Shown in pieces: positions 1 to 10,563 of a stretch of 37,760 nucleotides of DNA. Both the position numbers and the translations under genes were made by a program. Where the stretch lies: NCBI GenBank assembly GCA_949283135.1, contig CASDRM010000041.1:1-37760 (forward strand), read 5' to 3'. How positions within the stretch are numbered: the first letter of the stretch is position 1; every line of letters starts with the position of its first letter. This stretch comes from an uncultured Ruminococcus sp. Lineage in GTDB: Bacteria; Bacillota; Clostridia; Oscillospirales; Ruminococcaceae. The notes below the pieces were generated by a model that was not told the origin of the DNA, did not search any database, and saw nothing but the letters and a program-made list of their open reading frames with translations.

Positions 1-2496
<2,496 letters not shown>

Positions 2497-2548
2497 TTTT
2501 CGCGGCAATATCGGCACGCGGATACGCTAAAAAGGAGGATTTTAGAAA

Positions 2549-3775
2549 ATGGAATTTCACACGGCGTTTCGCTCGGCGGATATACTTCTTCCGGAGTCGG
2601 TTGACATGACCAAGTGGTCAGTCGTAGCCTGCGACCAGTTTACCGGCGAGCCGGAATATTGGGACAGAACCGAGAAGATAGTGAGCAATGCGCCCTCGAC
2701 GCTCAGGCTGACGCTCCCCGAGATATATCTTGGCTCGCCTGATGTGGATAAGAGGATAGAAAATATCAATCAAAATATCGAAAGCTATCTGTCGGCGGGA
2801 ATATTCCGTGAGTACAAAAACTCCATGATATATGTGCGCAGAGTGCAGTCGGACGGAAAGATAAGAGAGGGAATAGTCGGTGCGGTAGACCTCGAGGAAT
2901 ACGACTACCGCCCCGGCTCCGATTCTCAGATAAGAGCCACCGAGGCGACGGTGACCGAAAGGATACCTCCGAGGCTGAAAATAAGAAAGGACGCTCCGCT
3001 GGAGCTTCCGCACATCATGATTCTCATAGACGATAAGGAAAACTCGGTCATAGAGCCGCTCGCCAAGGAAAGCCTCCCGAAGCTTTACGATTTTACGCTT
3101 ATGCGGGGCGGAGGAAGCATTTCGGGCTATCTTTTGGGAGAGCGCGAGATAAAAGCGGTGGACGGCGCGCTTGAAAGGCTGTCAGTAGGAGCTAAGATGC
3201 TCTTTGCCATGGGAGACGGAAACCACTCCCTTGCTACCGCCAAGGAGCATTACGAGAACCTCAAGCGTGAGCACCCGGGCGAGGAGCTTTCAAATCATCC
3301 CGCGAGGTACGCCCTGTGCGAGATAGTAAACCTTCACTCCCCCGCTCTCGAGTTTGAGGCGATACACAGGATAGTCACGGGAGTAGACCCGATCAAGCTT
3401 GAGCAGGCGATAAAGGAAGAGCTCGGGCTTGACGATAAGCCGTCCGAGCAGAAGCTGGTGATGGTGCACGGCGGAGCCATGGTGACTTATTATGTCCACA
3501 AGCCGCTCTCAAAGCTCGCCGTCGGAAGCCTGCAACAGTTTTTGGACGGCTATGTGAAGAATGTCGGCGGAAGCATAGACTATATCCACGGCGAGGACGT
3601 TCTTATACGCCTTGCCGAAAAGCCTGAATCTGTCGGATTTATCCTTCAGCCGATGAAGAAAAGCGAGCTCTTCGGCGCGGTGGTAGCGGACGGAGCGCTT
3701 CCGAGAAAGACCTTCTCAATGGGACACGCGGCGGACAAGAGGTACTACTTAGAGGCAAAGAAGATAGTCAGGTGA
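2549..3775 (+). CDS. DUF1015 family protein of unknown function
   Basis: A 408-residue protein matching the DUF1015 (UPF/HTH-unrelated) conserved family. The family's signature is an N-terminal AFR..DV-type opening followed by a conserved central segment with a GDGNHSLATAK motif near residue 220, the counterpart of the DG.HR..TA motif seen across the family. No signal peptide or membrane segment is apparent, so it is probably cytosolic. The ATG at 2549 is preceded by AAAAAGGAGG at good spacing. It follows secA by 52 nt without a terminator, so it may be co-transcribed with it, and it ends just before a strong hairpin terminator. The biochemical role of the family is not known to me and none is assigned here. 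Confidence 0.85.
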   Translation: MEFHTAFRSADILLPESVDMTKWSVVACDQFTGEPEYWDRTEKIVSNAPSTLRLTLPEIYLGSPDVDKRIENINQNIESYLSAGIFREYKNSMIYVRRVQSDGKIREGIVGAVDLEEYDYRPGSDSQIRATEATVTERIPPRLKIRKDAPLELPHIMILIDDKENSVIEPLAKESLPKLYDFTLMRGGGSISGYLLGEREIKAVDGALERLSVGAKMLFAMGDGNHSLATAKEHYENLKREHPGEELSNHPARYALCEIVNLHSPALEFEAIHRIVTGVDPIKLEQAIKEELGLDDKPSEQKLVMVHGGAMVTYYVHKPLSKLAVGSLQQFLDGYVKNVGGSIDYIHGEDVLIRLAEKPESVGFILQPMKKSELFGAVVADGALPRKTFSMGHAADKRYYLEAKKIVR

Positions 3776-3794
3776 GCAGCGCATAAAGCGCATA

Positions 3795-3837
3795 AATAAT
3801 TTCAGCCGTCGGGGTTTGCCCGGCGGCTGAAATTATT
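3795..3837. terminator. Bidirectional intrinsic terminator between convergent genes
   Basis: A 19-bp stem (AATAATTTCAGCCGTCGGG paired with its near-perfect complement, one G-U position) closes a 5-nt loop GTTTG. The A/T-rich outer stem supplies a U-rich tract in both directions. It sits exactly between the plus-strand DUF1015 stop at 3775 and the minus-strand HAD gene stop at 3847, so it can end both transcripts. Confidence 0.85.
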
Positions 3838-3846
3838 ATACGAACT

Positions 3847-4557
3847 TTAACGACCGCTTGTCACTGCGGCGAGGCTCGGAGGAAGCGTCTCAAAGGTAAA
3901 GCCGTGCAGCCTCAAAAGCAGCTCCAAAAGCGCTTTAGTGTCCTCCGTGCCGATGTATTCCGCGCACGCATCCAAAAGCTCCTCGCGGGTTCCATAGCCG
4001 AAGGTCACGCCCATGCAGGCTATGCCGTTCTGGTGGGCGCCGATCACGTCATAGCTCCGGTCGCCTATCATAAGAGCCTCCGACCTGTCAGACACCCCGA
4101 GCCTTTTAAGCGCCTCGGCGATGACCTCGCTTTTTGTCATCTTCTCGTTGTCAAGCGGTATCCCGCATATGCAGTCAAAGTACTTTTCAAGCTGGAACCT
4201 CGCTATGATATTGCCTGCGTACACCTCAGGCTTTGAGGTGGCGACAGCCATTTTGAAGCCCGCCGCCCTGAGCATCACCAAAAGCTCCGCGGTCCATGGA
4301 TAGAGCCTGTTCTCATATATGCCGACGGCGGAAAAATACTCTCTGTATACGCTGATTGCGTGCTTTATCTCGTCCTGGGGCATACCCAATAGCTTAGAAA
4401 ACGACTCGGCAAGCGGAGGACCTATGAATTTTCTCAGGGTATCTCTGTCCGGCTCCGCAAGACCAAGCTTATCGGCGGCGTATTTGACAGAGTTTATTAT
4501 TCCCTCGGCGGAGTCTGTAAGAGTCCCGTCAAGGTCGAATAGCAGGTAGTTTATCAT
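3847..4557 (-). CDS. HAD-superfamily hydrolase, phosphoglycolate phosphatase-like
   Basis: A 236-residue cytosolic phosphatase of the haloacid dehalogenase superfamily with a C1-type helical cap. Motif I is FDLDGTLTDS at residues 6-15, with the nucleophile Asp and the general acid Asp two residues later. The cap follows, then motif II in VATSKPE, the conserved Lys of motif III, and motif IV as GDRSYD. The layout matches Gph/PgmB/YjjG-type enzymes, but the substrate cannot be told from sequence; phosphoglycolate, a nucleotide monophosphate or a sugar phosphate are all possible. The start ATG (complement of 4555-4557) has AAAGGAC upstream. It lies 33 nt downstream of polA on the same strand, so it is probably transcribed with polA. 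Confidence 0.85.
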   Translation of the reverse strand: MINYLLFDLDGTLTDSAEGIINSVKYAADKLGLAEPDRDTLRKFIGPPLAESFSKLLGMPQDEIKHAISVYREYFSAVGIYENRLYPWTAELLVMLRAAGFKMAVATSKPEVYAGNIIARFQLEKYFDCICGIPLDNEKMTKSEVIAEALKRLGVSDRSEALMIGDRSYDVIGAHQNGIACMGVTFGYGTREELLDACAEYIGTEDTKALLELLLRLHGFTFETLPPSLAAVTSGR

Positions 4558-4590
4558 AATTTTGTCCTTTCAGAATTTGTGTAAATTTAT

Positions 4591-7128
4591 TTAGTCTTTG
4601 GCGTCATACCAGCTCTTGCCCGAGCCGAGCTCAGCTAAAAGCGGCACGCTGAGGCTGACGGCGTTCTGCATTTCCTCGGACAGCACCCCGCCCGCCTCCT
4701 GCGCGCACCCGAGCTCGGCCTCGACAATCAGCTCGTCGTGAACCTGGAGTATCAGCTTGGCTGGAAGCTTTTCCTGCTTTAAGCGCCGGTATACCCTTAT
4801 CATGGCGATTTTTATGATGTCCGCTGCCGTTCCCTGGATAGGCGCGTTCATGGCGGCGCGCCTGCCGAACGCCTGCAGGTTTTTATTTGAGCTTTTAAGC
4901 TCTGGGATATAGCGTCTTCTGCCGAATAGCGTGGTGACATAGCCGTGCTGCTCCGCGAACGCCACGGTGTCCTTCATGAATTTGTCCACCGCCGGGAAGC
5001 CGGCGAGATAGGATTTGATGTATCTGTCCGCTTCGGCTACCGAAACTCCTATGTCCTTTGAGAGGGAGAAGGCGCCTATGCCGTAGATTATGCCGAAGTT
5101 TACCGCCTTGGCGGCGCGTCGGGTGTCGTGATCGACCATCTCTGGAGGGATCCCGAACACCTCGGAGGCGGTCTTTGTGTGTATGTCCGTTCCGGACAGG
5201 AAGGTCTCACGCATTTTCTCGTCGCCGCACATCGCCGCGAGCACTCTGAGCTCTATCTGGGAGTAATCGGCGTCAAGAAGGGTCCTTCCCTCGTCCGCGA
5301 CAAAGAACTTTCTCATCCTGCTGCCTATCTCCTTGCGGACGGGGATGTTCTGCATATTGGGGTTGGCTGAGGATATCCTGCCGGTTCGCGTCTCTGTCTG
5401 CTTGAATTCGCTTCTTACCCTGCCGTCCGGGCAGACTACCTCAAGCAGCCCTTCGACATAGGTGGACTTGAGCTTTGTCAGGGTGCGGTAGTCGAGTATC
5501 AGGCTGATGACCGGGTGGTATCCCGAGAGTCCCTCGAGTATCTCCGCGCCGGTGGAATAGCCGCTTTTTGTCTTTTTGCCGAATGGGAGCCCTAACTCCT
5601 CGAATAGCACCGTGCCGAGCTGCTTTGGCGACGAGATGTTGAATTCATGCCCGCACAGGGAGTATATCTGTGACCGCAGTTCGGCTATCTTTTCGTCAAG
5701 CTCCCTGCCAAACTCGCGTATGCCGTCGGCGTCCACCTTTACGCCGAGCACCTCCATGGACGCGAGCACCTCGCAGAGCGGGAGCTCTATTTCACGGTAG
5801 AGCCTGTCCATGCCGTCCAAGGCAAGCCTGCGCTCAAGCGCCTCCCGTAGCTCCCTGAGCGAGAGAAGCCGGGAGTATTCCGAGTCCTTGTCGTAAGCGA
5901 CGCCATAAGCGGAGCACAGGTTCTCAGGCGTGTACTCGCTCGACTGGGAGTTGATCAGGTATCCCGCAAGGTCGCAGGAAAAATCCAGTCCCGAAAGCTC
6001 CCTGCCCCTTTCAAAGGCAAACTTATAGGAGGATTTTGCCTCAAAGGTAGTCTTTTTTGACTCGCAGCCGAGATAGTCGAGTATCAGCGCTTCGTCAGAG
6101 GTGGTGTATACCATGTCTCCCAAACGGACGCTGAGCACGCCCGAACCGAGCGTAAATTCGCTTTCCGACCTTGCTATCCTATCCATATCCTCCCGGCGCA
6201 GCTCGCCGAAGGTGCAGCTTTTGGAGGTATGCGCAGTTTCAGGCTGAGCTTCCGGGGCGACAGCCTTGAGTCCAAGCTTGTCCATGAGCTTATACATCTC
6301 AAGCTCGGTGAGTATGCGTGAGGCTTTCTCCTCGTTTCTCGGCCCCACGATATAGTCGCTTTCTTCAGTCGGGACAGGCGCGTCCCTGACTATAGTCGCC
6401 AGCCATTTGCTCAGCTTTGCCTGTTCCCTTCCCGCCATGAGCTTTGCCGCCACCGACTTTGTCACGCCCTCTGCGCGCCCCTCGTCGAGGCACTGATAGA
6501 GGTTTTCTATCGTGGTGTACTGCTTGATAAGAGCGGATGCGGTCTTTTCGCCTATTCCAGCCACTCCCGGGATGTTGTCCGAGCTGTCCCCCATGAGCGC
6601 CTTAAGGTCGATGAGGTTTATCGGCTCTATGCCGTAGCTCTCAAAGAATTTGTCCCGGTCATAGCTGACTGTTTCTCTTGTGGAGACGTACCTCACGGTC
6701 ACACGCTCGCCTATGAGCTGCATGTTGTCCCTGTCCCCGGAAAGAACGAAGCACTCCCCGCCCTTTTGGGAAATCAGCTTTGAGACGGAGCCCAGGATGT
6801 CGTCCGCCTCATAGCCCTCTATCTCTATGATATTCACTCCGAGGGCGGCAAGGAGCTCCTTGATTTTAGGGAGCTGCATGGCGAGCTCCTCGGGCATCGG
6901 GCGGCGGGTAGCCTTGTAGAAATCGCACGCCCTGTGCCGGAACGTGGGAGCTTTGAGGTCAAACGCGACTGCCACGCCGTCAGGCTTGACCTCCTCTAAT
7001 TCCCGAAGATATATATTCATAAAGCCTGTCACGGCGTTGGTGTAAAAGCCGGTCGAGGTGGTGAGCACTTTTATTCCGTAAAAAGCTCTGTTGAGTATTG
7101 AGTTTCCGTCGATAGCAAGTACGCGCAT
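4591..7128 (-). CDS. polA: DNA polymerase I (5' nuclease plus polymerase; proofreading site apparently lost)
   Basis: Family A polymerase of 845 residues for Okazaki-fragment processing and repair synthesis. The N-terminal 5' nuclease domain shows LAIDGNS, YEADDILG, LSGDRDNMQL and GDSSDNIPGV with its helix-hairpin-helix (GIGEKTA). The middle domain (about residues 300-450) has the fold-length of a 3'-5' exonuclease but no DTE-type metal site is visible, as in Bacillus-type Pol I, so proofreading is predicted absent. The polymerase domain carries motif A (DADYSQIELR), motif B (RRAAKAVNFGIIYG) and motif C (HDE at 797-799). The start ATG has GGAGAA upstream and a candidate promoter at 7298-7325. 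The divergent neighbour is dusB. The gene is full length and intact. Confidence 0.97.
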   Translation of the reverse strand: MRVLAIDGNSILNRAFYGIKVLTTSTGFYTNAVTGFMNIYLRELEEVKPDGVAVAFDLKAPTFRHRACDFYKATRRPMPEELAMQLPKIKELLAALGVNIIEIEGYEADDILGSVSKLISQKGGECFVLSGDRDNMQLIGERVTVRYVSTRETVSYDRDKFFESYGIEPINLIDLKALMGDSSDNIPGVAGIGEKTASALIKQYTTIENLYQCLDEGRAEGVTKSVAAKLMAGREQAKLSKWLATIVRDAPVPTEESDYIVGPRNEEKASRILTELEMYKLMDKLGLKAVAPEAQPETAHTSKSCTFGELRREDMDRIARSESEFTLGSGVLSVRLGDMVYTTSDEALILDYLGCESKKTTFEAKSSYKFAFERGRELSGLDFSCDLAGYLINSQSSEYTPENLCSAYGVAYDKDSEYSRLLSLRELREALERRLALDGMDRLYREIELPLCEVLASMEVLGVKVDADGIREFGRELDEKIAELRSQIYSLCGHEFNISSPKQLGTVLFEELGLPFGKKTKSGYSTGAEILEGLSGYHPVISLILDYRTLTKLKSTYVEGLLEVVCPDGRVRSEFKQTETRTGRISSANPNMQNIPVRKEIGSRMRKFFVADEGRTLLDADYSQIELRVLAAMCGDEKMRETFLSGTDIHTKTASEVFGIPPEMVDHDTRRAAKAVNFGIIYGIGAFSLSKDIGVSVAEADRYIKSYLAGFPAVDKFMKDTVAFAEQHGYVTTLFGRRRYIPELKSSNKNLQAFGRRAAMNAPIQGTAADIIKIAMIRVYRRLKQEKLPAKLILQVHDELIVEAELGCAQEAGGVLSEEMQNAVSLSVPLLAELGSGKSWYDAKD

Positions 7129-7297
7129 AGCATTTCTCCGTTTATTTATTTTTCAGATGCGGCGATTGCAGCCTCATGCTGCCTGCATCCGGTAATGCTT
7201 CAAGCCGTAGCCGCTTTATTAGGGTATATGACGCCATTTGAAAAAAAGCGGCAATCAAGTGGTTAAATGAGCGCAGCCAAATAGCCGCGCTACCTAT

Positions 7298-7325
7298 ATT
7301 ATACCATATTTCAGCGGAAGAACAA
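7298..7325 (-). promoter_or_regulatory. Candidate sigma-A promoter for polA (extended -10)
   Basis: On the minus strand, TATAAT occupies 7303 down to 7298 and is preceded by TGG, giving an extended -10 (TGnTATAAT). A TTGTTC element at 7325 to 7320 lies 16 nt upstream as the -35. The perfect -10 with its TG extension makes this a good candidate. It would drive polA and probably the HAD gene behind it. Confidence 0.65.
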
Positions 7326-7417
7326 GTCAAATAGCAGGTCATGTCTGAATTTTTTATTGCGCGGACATTTGTCTTTCGTGTGAAGCAGTAATTTTTGTGA
7401 AATTTGTTTTTCGGGCT

Positions 7418-7445
7418 GTTCAAGCGGCGATTTGTGTGCTATAAT
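7418..7445 (+). promoter_or_regulatory. Candidate sigma-A promoter for the dusB cluster (extended -10)
   Basis: TATAAT at 7440-7445 is preceded by TGC (7437-7439), an extended -10. The -35 is weak (GTTCAA near 7418), as is usual where the TG extension compensates. The predicted start is near 7452, about 25 nt before the dusB ATG. It is the only clear promoter before the dusB to tsaD gene cluster. Confidence 0.65.
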
Positions 7446-7475
7446 GCTTTTGAATTATCATTTTTAGGTGAAAAG

Positions 7476-8492
7476 ATGGACTATATAGAAATCGGCGGCG
7501 TAAAAATAGAAAAAAGCTGCGCCCTTTCGCCGATGGCATCGGTGGCGGACGAGGCGTACAGGCTGATGTGCAAGGAATACGGCGCGAGCCTTGTCACCAG
7601 CGAGATGGTCTCCGCGAAGGGACTGTGCTATAATTTCGAGCGCTCGGCTGAGCTCTGTCAGATGTCGGAAGCGGAGCGTCCCTACGCCATACAGCTTTTC
7701 GGCGAGGAGCCGGAGTTTATCGCGAGGGCTGTAAGGCTCCTTGGGGAGCGCGGCTTTAAGCCGGATATGATAGACATAAACATGGGCTGTCCGGTTCCGA
7801 AGGTGGTCAACCCTGGAGGCGGGAGCGCGCTGATGAAGACCCCCGAGCTTGCCGCGAAAATAGTAAGAGCCGCCGTCAGTGAGGCTGACTGCCCGGTGAC
7901 GGTAAAGATTCGTTCCGGCTGGGACGACGAGCATATAAACGCCGTGGAGTTTGCCCGGCTTATGGAGAGCTCCGGCGCGGCGGCGATAGCCGTCCACCCC
8001 AGGACACGCAGGCAGATGTACTCCGGAGAGGCGGACTGGAGCGTTATCAGGGCGGTAAAGGAGACTGTGAGCGTTCCGGTCATAGGCAACGGAGACATAA
8101 GGAGTGCCGGCGACTGCGAGAGGATGTACCGCGAGACGGGCTGCGACCTTTGCTCATTGGCGAGGGGAAGCTACGGCAGACCGTGGATATTCAGGGAGAT
8201 AAAAAGCTATCTGTCGCAGGGGATAATTATCCCCGAGCCGGATATTGAGGAAAGAATGGCGGTAATGCTTCGGCATGTCGGGCTTCTGGTGCGCCTCAAG
8301 GGAGAGGACGCCGGCATCCGCGAGGCGAGAAAGAATGTCGCGTGGTATTTCAAAGGTCTTCGCGGCGCTCCGGGCTTTCGCTCGAGAGCGGGAAGCGTCC
8401 GTTCGATTGAGGAGCTGCGCGATATGGCCGCCGAGGCGATAGAGGCGGCAAGGCGTATGGGGGAGGAAGAGGTGTATCATGAGCGGGACTGA
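7476..8492 (+). CDS. dusB: tRNA-dihydrouridine synthase (DusB-like)
   Basis: FMN- and NADPH-dependent reductase that converts uridine to dihydrouridine in the tRNA D-loop. The 338-residue product starts MDYIEIGG at the ATG at 7476. A longer frame from 7404 is rejected because it would begin upstream of the predicted promoter. Seen: LSPMASVAD near the N-terminus, QLFGEEPE, DINMGCPVPKVVNPGGGSAL with the conserved active-site Cys in GCP, VTVKIRSGWD, and the phosphate-binding VIGNGDI..A in the TIM barrel. The family is firm, but the subfamily (DusB rather than another bacterial Dus) is inferred from the length and the GCPVPKV motif. The next gene overlaps it by 14 nt, which suggests translational coupling. 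Confidence 0.93.
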   Translation: MDYIEIGGVKIEKSCALSPMASVADEAYRLMCKEYGASLVTSEMVSAKGLCYNFERSAELCQMSEAERPYAIQLFGEEPEFIARAVRLLGERGFKPDMIDINMGCPVPKVVNPGGGSALMKTPELAAKIVRAAVSEADCPVTVKIRSGWDDEHINAVEFARLMESSGAAAIAVHPRTRRQMYSGEADWSVIRAVKETVSVPVIGNGDIRSAGDCERMYRETGCDLCSLARGSYGRPWIFREIKSYLSQGIIIPEPDIEERMAVMLRHVGLLVRLKGEDAGIREARKNVAWYFKGLRGAPGFRSRAGSVRSIEELRDMAAEAIEAARRMGEEEVYHERD

Positions 8493-9210
8493 TCTGGACG
8501 AGACAGGCTTTTCCTTTGAATCGCTTGGAGAGGGCTACTCGGTATGCGTGTCGGCGGAGCACCGGTTCGGCACCGACGCGTTTTTGCTCGCCGAGTTTTC
8601 CGCGCCGCGCAGAAAGGACAGCGTATGCGACCTTTGCAGCGGAAACGGGATAGTGGCGCTTTTGATGTCAAGAAACTTCCATCCCGAGAAAATATACGCC
8701 GTGGAGCTTCAGGACAAGGCGTATAGGCAGCTCTGCCTTTCGGCGAAGGAATCAGGCGCCTCGGAGATACTGCCGGTTCATGCGGATTTAAGACAGTGGA
8801 GGGCACAGACCCAGCTCGACCTCGTGACCTGCAACCCGCCATATAAGGTAGACAACACCGGAATAAAAAACGACTCGGACGAGGTGACCATTGCCCGCCA
8901 CGAGACGATGTGCTCGATAGACGATGTGTGCTTAGCGGCAAAAAGGAGCCTGAGGTACGGCGGAAGGCTGTGCATATGCAACCGCCCGGAGAGACTCGCG
9001 GACGTGATATGCTCGATGAGGGCGAACGGGATAGAGCCGAAGAGGCTGCGCACCGTACAGAAGGATCGCTCAAGCGACCCGTGGCTGATACTTGTAGAGG
9101 GCAGGCTCGGCGGCTCGCCCTTCATGAGGATAGAGAGCCCGCTGTATATAAAGGGAGAAAACGGAGAGCCGTATTCCGAGGAAATGAAAAGAATATACCG
9201 TCTCGGCTGA
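8479..9210 (+). CDS. TrmN6-like tRNA(Val) adenine-N6 methyltransferase
   Basis: A 243-residue class I SAM-dependent methyltransferase of the YfiC/TrmN6 family, which in E. coli methylates A37 of tRNA1(Val). The SAM-binding motif appears as VCDLCSGNGIVALL around residues 50-60, followed by an acidic VELQ. The N6-adenine catalytic motif is NPPYK near residue 118. The family also contains less specific N6-adenine methyltransferases, so the exact target tRNA is an inference. The ATG at 8479 lies inside the end of dusB, and rsmI starts 21 nt after its stop. The context among tRNA and rRNA modification genes supports an RNA substrate. Confidence 0.82.
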   Translation: MSGTDLDETGFSFESLGEGYSVCVSAEHRFGTDAFLLAEFSAPRRKDSVCDLCSGNGIVALLMSRNFHPEKIYAVELQDKAYRQLCLSAKESGASEILPVHADLRQWRAQTQLDLVTCNPPYKVDNTGIKNDSDEVTIARHETMCSIDDVCLAAKRSLRYGGRLCICNRPERLADVICSMRANGIEPKRLRTVQKDRSSDPWLILVEGRLGGSPFMRIESPLYIKGENGEPYSEEMKRIYRLG

Positions 9211-9231
9211 CGGGATTTGGGAGAGAGTAGG

Positions 9232-10092
9232 ATGTCAAGCAGGCTTTATATTGTCGGAACGCCGATAGGCAATCTCGGCGACATAACATTCCGCGCGGTC
9301 GAGACGCTCAAAAGCGTCGACTTCATAGCGGCGGAGGACACAAGGGTGTCGGCTAAGCTGCTCAATTACCTTGGCATAAAAAAGCCGATGCTCAGCTATC
9401 ACGAGCATAACCACAAGTACGCGGGGGAAAGCATAATCAAGAGGCTGGAGTCGGGCGAGAGCTGCGCGGTGATAACCGACGCCGGAATGCCCTGCATATC
9501 AGACCCGGGCGAGGACATAGTCAGGCTCTGCGCCGAGCGGGGCATACCCGTCGAGGTGGTTCCAGGGCCCAGCGCGCTGATATCCGCGCTCGCGGTGAGC
9601 GGGCTGGACACCTCAAGGTTCGTATTCGAGGGCTTTCCCTCGGTTACCAAGCGCTCGAGGTATGAGGCGCTCGCAGCAGCCGCCAACGAGACAAGAACGC
9701 TTATTTACTACGAAGCCCCGCACAAGCTGTCGGCGACGCTTGCGGATCTTCTTAAATTCTTCGGAGACAGGCGTGTGACCATATGCCGTGAGCTGACAAA
9801 GCTCCACGAGGAGATAATAAGAACGACCCTTTCGGAGGCGGTCGGGCTTTATCCTGCGGACAGCTCGCCAAGGGGAGAGTTTGTTCTTATAGTCGAGGGC
9901 AGGCGCGAGACCGAGGCTGCGCCCCTTACCGCCGAGGAGGCTCTCGAAAAGGTCAGGGCGCTGGTGGAAAAGGGAATGAGAGGCGCGGACGCCTGTCGGG
10001 AGATAGCCAGGACTACAGGCTTTACAAAGAGCGAGCTGTATTCCATGCTTCTGACCTCGCCGGAACAGGACGGTACCGGTGCTAAGGAGTAA
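9232..10092 (+). CDS. rsmI: 16S rRNA (cytidine-1402 2'-O) methyltransferase RsmI
   Basis: Methylates the ribose of C1402 in the 16S decoding centre using SAM. It is a 286-residue member of the tetrapyrrole-methylase fold. Seen: LYIVGTPIGNLGDIT at residues 5-19, AAEDTR, a SYHEHN motif, VITDAGMPCISDPG, and VPGPSALISALAVSG. The ATG at 9232 is preferred over a TTG at 9217 because a GGGAG ribosome binding site sits 8 nt upstream of the ATG and the TTG overlaps that site. The gene is complete and lies between the TrmN6-like gene and rimI. Confidence 0.95.
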   Translation: MSSRLYIVGTPIGNLGDITFRAVETLKSVDFIAAEDTRVSAKLLNYLGIKKPMLSYHEHNHKYAGESIIKRLESGESCAVITDAGMPCISDPGEDIVRLCAERGIPVEVVPGPSALISALAVSGLDTSRFVFEGFPSVTKRSRYEALAAAANETRTLIYYEAPHKLSATLADLLKFFGDRRVTICRELTKLHEEIIRTTLSEAVGLYPADSSPRGEFVLIVEGRRETEAAPLTAEEALEKVRALVEKGMRGADACREIARTTGFTKSELYSMLLTSPEQDGTGAKE

Positions 10093-10113
10093 AAAGGACG
10101 CTAAGGATATTGT

Positions 10114-10551
10114 ATGAAGGATATACCCGGACTTATAATAAGAGACACCCTGCCTGAGGATCTGGCGGGTATAATGGAAATTGAGCGGAGCTGCTTTTCA
10201 TCCGAGGCGTGGAGCGAAGGCGATTTTCTGTACCGCCTTGACAAGCCGGAGTTTGTCACTCTGACCGCGACTTTTGACGGCGAGGTGGCAGGCTACATAG
10301 CGGTGACGGGAGTGTGCGGCGCTTCGGTGGACAGCGTGGCTGTGAGTAAAAAATTCAGGCGGCTGGGGATAGCCTCCCGCCTGATGACAGAAGCCCTGTC
10401 CCGCTGCGGCGAGACCGCGTTTTTGGAGGTAAGAGAGTCCAACAAGCCCGCCATAGAGCTGTATAAGAGCCTCGGCTTCAGAAAAATAGGCGTAAGGAGA
10501 GGCTATTACGACTCTCCCGAGGAGGACGCCGTTGTCATGTCAAGAGAATAG
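10114..10551 (+). CDS. rimI: GNAT acetyltransferase, RimI (ribosomal protein S18 N-alanine acetyltransferase)
   Basis: A 145-residue GNAT enzyme that in E. coli acetylates the N-terminus of ribosomal protein S18 from acetyl-CoA. The acetyl-CoA loop appears as RRLGIASRLM near residues 89-98. The C-terminal LEVRESNKPAIELYKSLGF and RRGYYDSPEEDAVVM blocks are characteristic of RimI rather than general GNATs. It stands 12 nt ahead of tsaD, the common rimI-tsaD arrangement. The usual partners tsaB and tsaE are not present in this window. Confidence 0.92.
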   Translation: MKDIPGLIIRDTLPEDLAGIMEIERSCFSSEAWSEGDFLYRLDKPEFVTLTATFDGEVAGYIAVTGVCGASVDSVAVSKKFRRLGIASRLMTEALSRCGETAFLEVRESNKPAIELYKSLGFRKIGVRRGYYDSPEEDAVVMSRE

Positions 10552-10563
10552 ATGGTGATTTAG

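Larger units (their letters stand above)
7129..7475. other. Divergent polA / dusB intergenic region
   Basis: This 347-nt gap holds two divergent promoter candidates and no gene. Transcription toward polA would give a leader of roughly 160 nt, while dusB would have a leader of only about 25 nt. A 93-codon minus-strand reading frame in the gap has no ribosome binding site or recognisable content and is treated as chance. No riboswitch or other known leader is recognised in the polA leader. Confidence 0.6.

Noticed and set aside
7142-7423. A 93-codon minus-strand reading frame upstream of polA
   Set aside because: It spans the predicted divergent promoters, has no ribosome binding site and no recognisable sequence; a chance frame.
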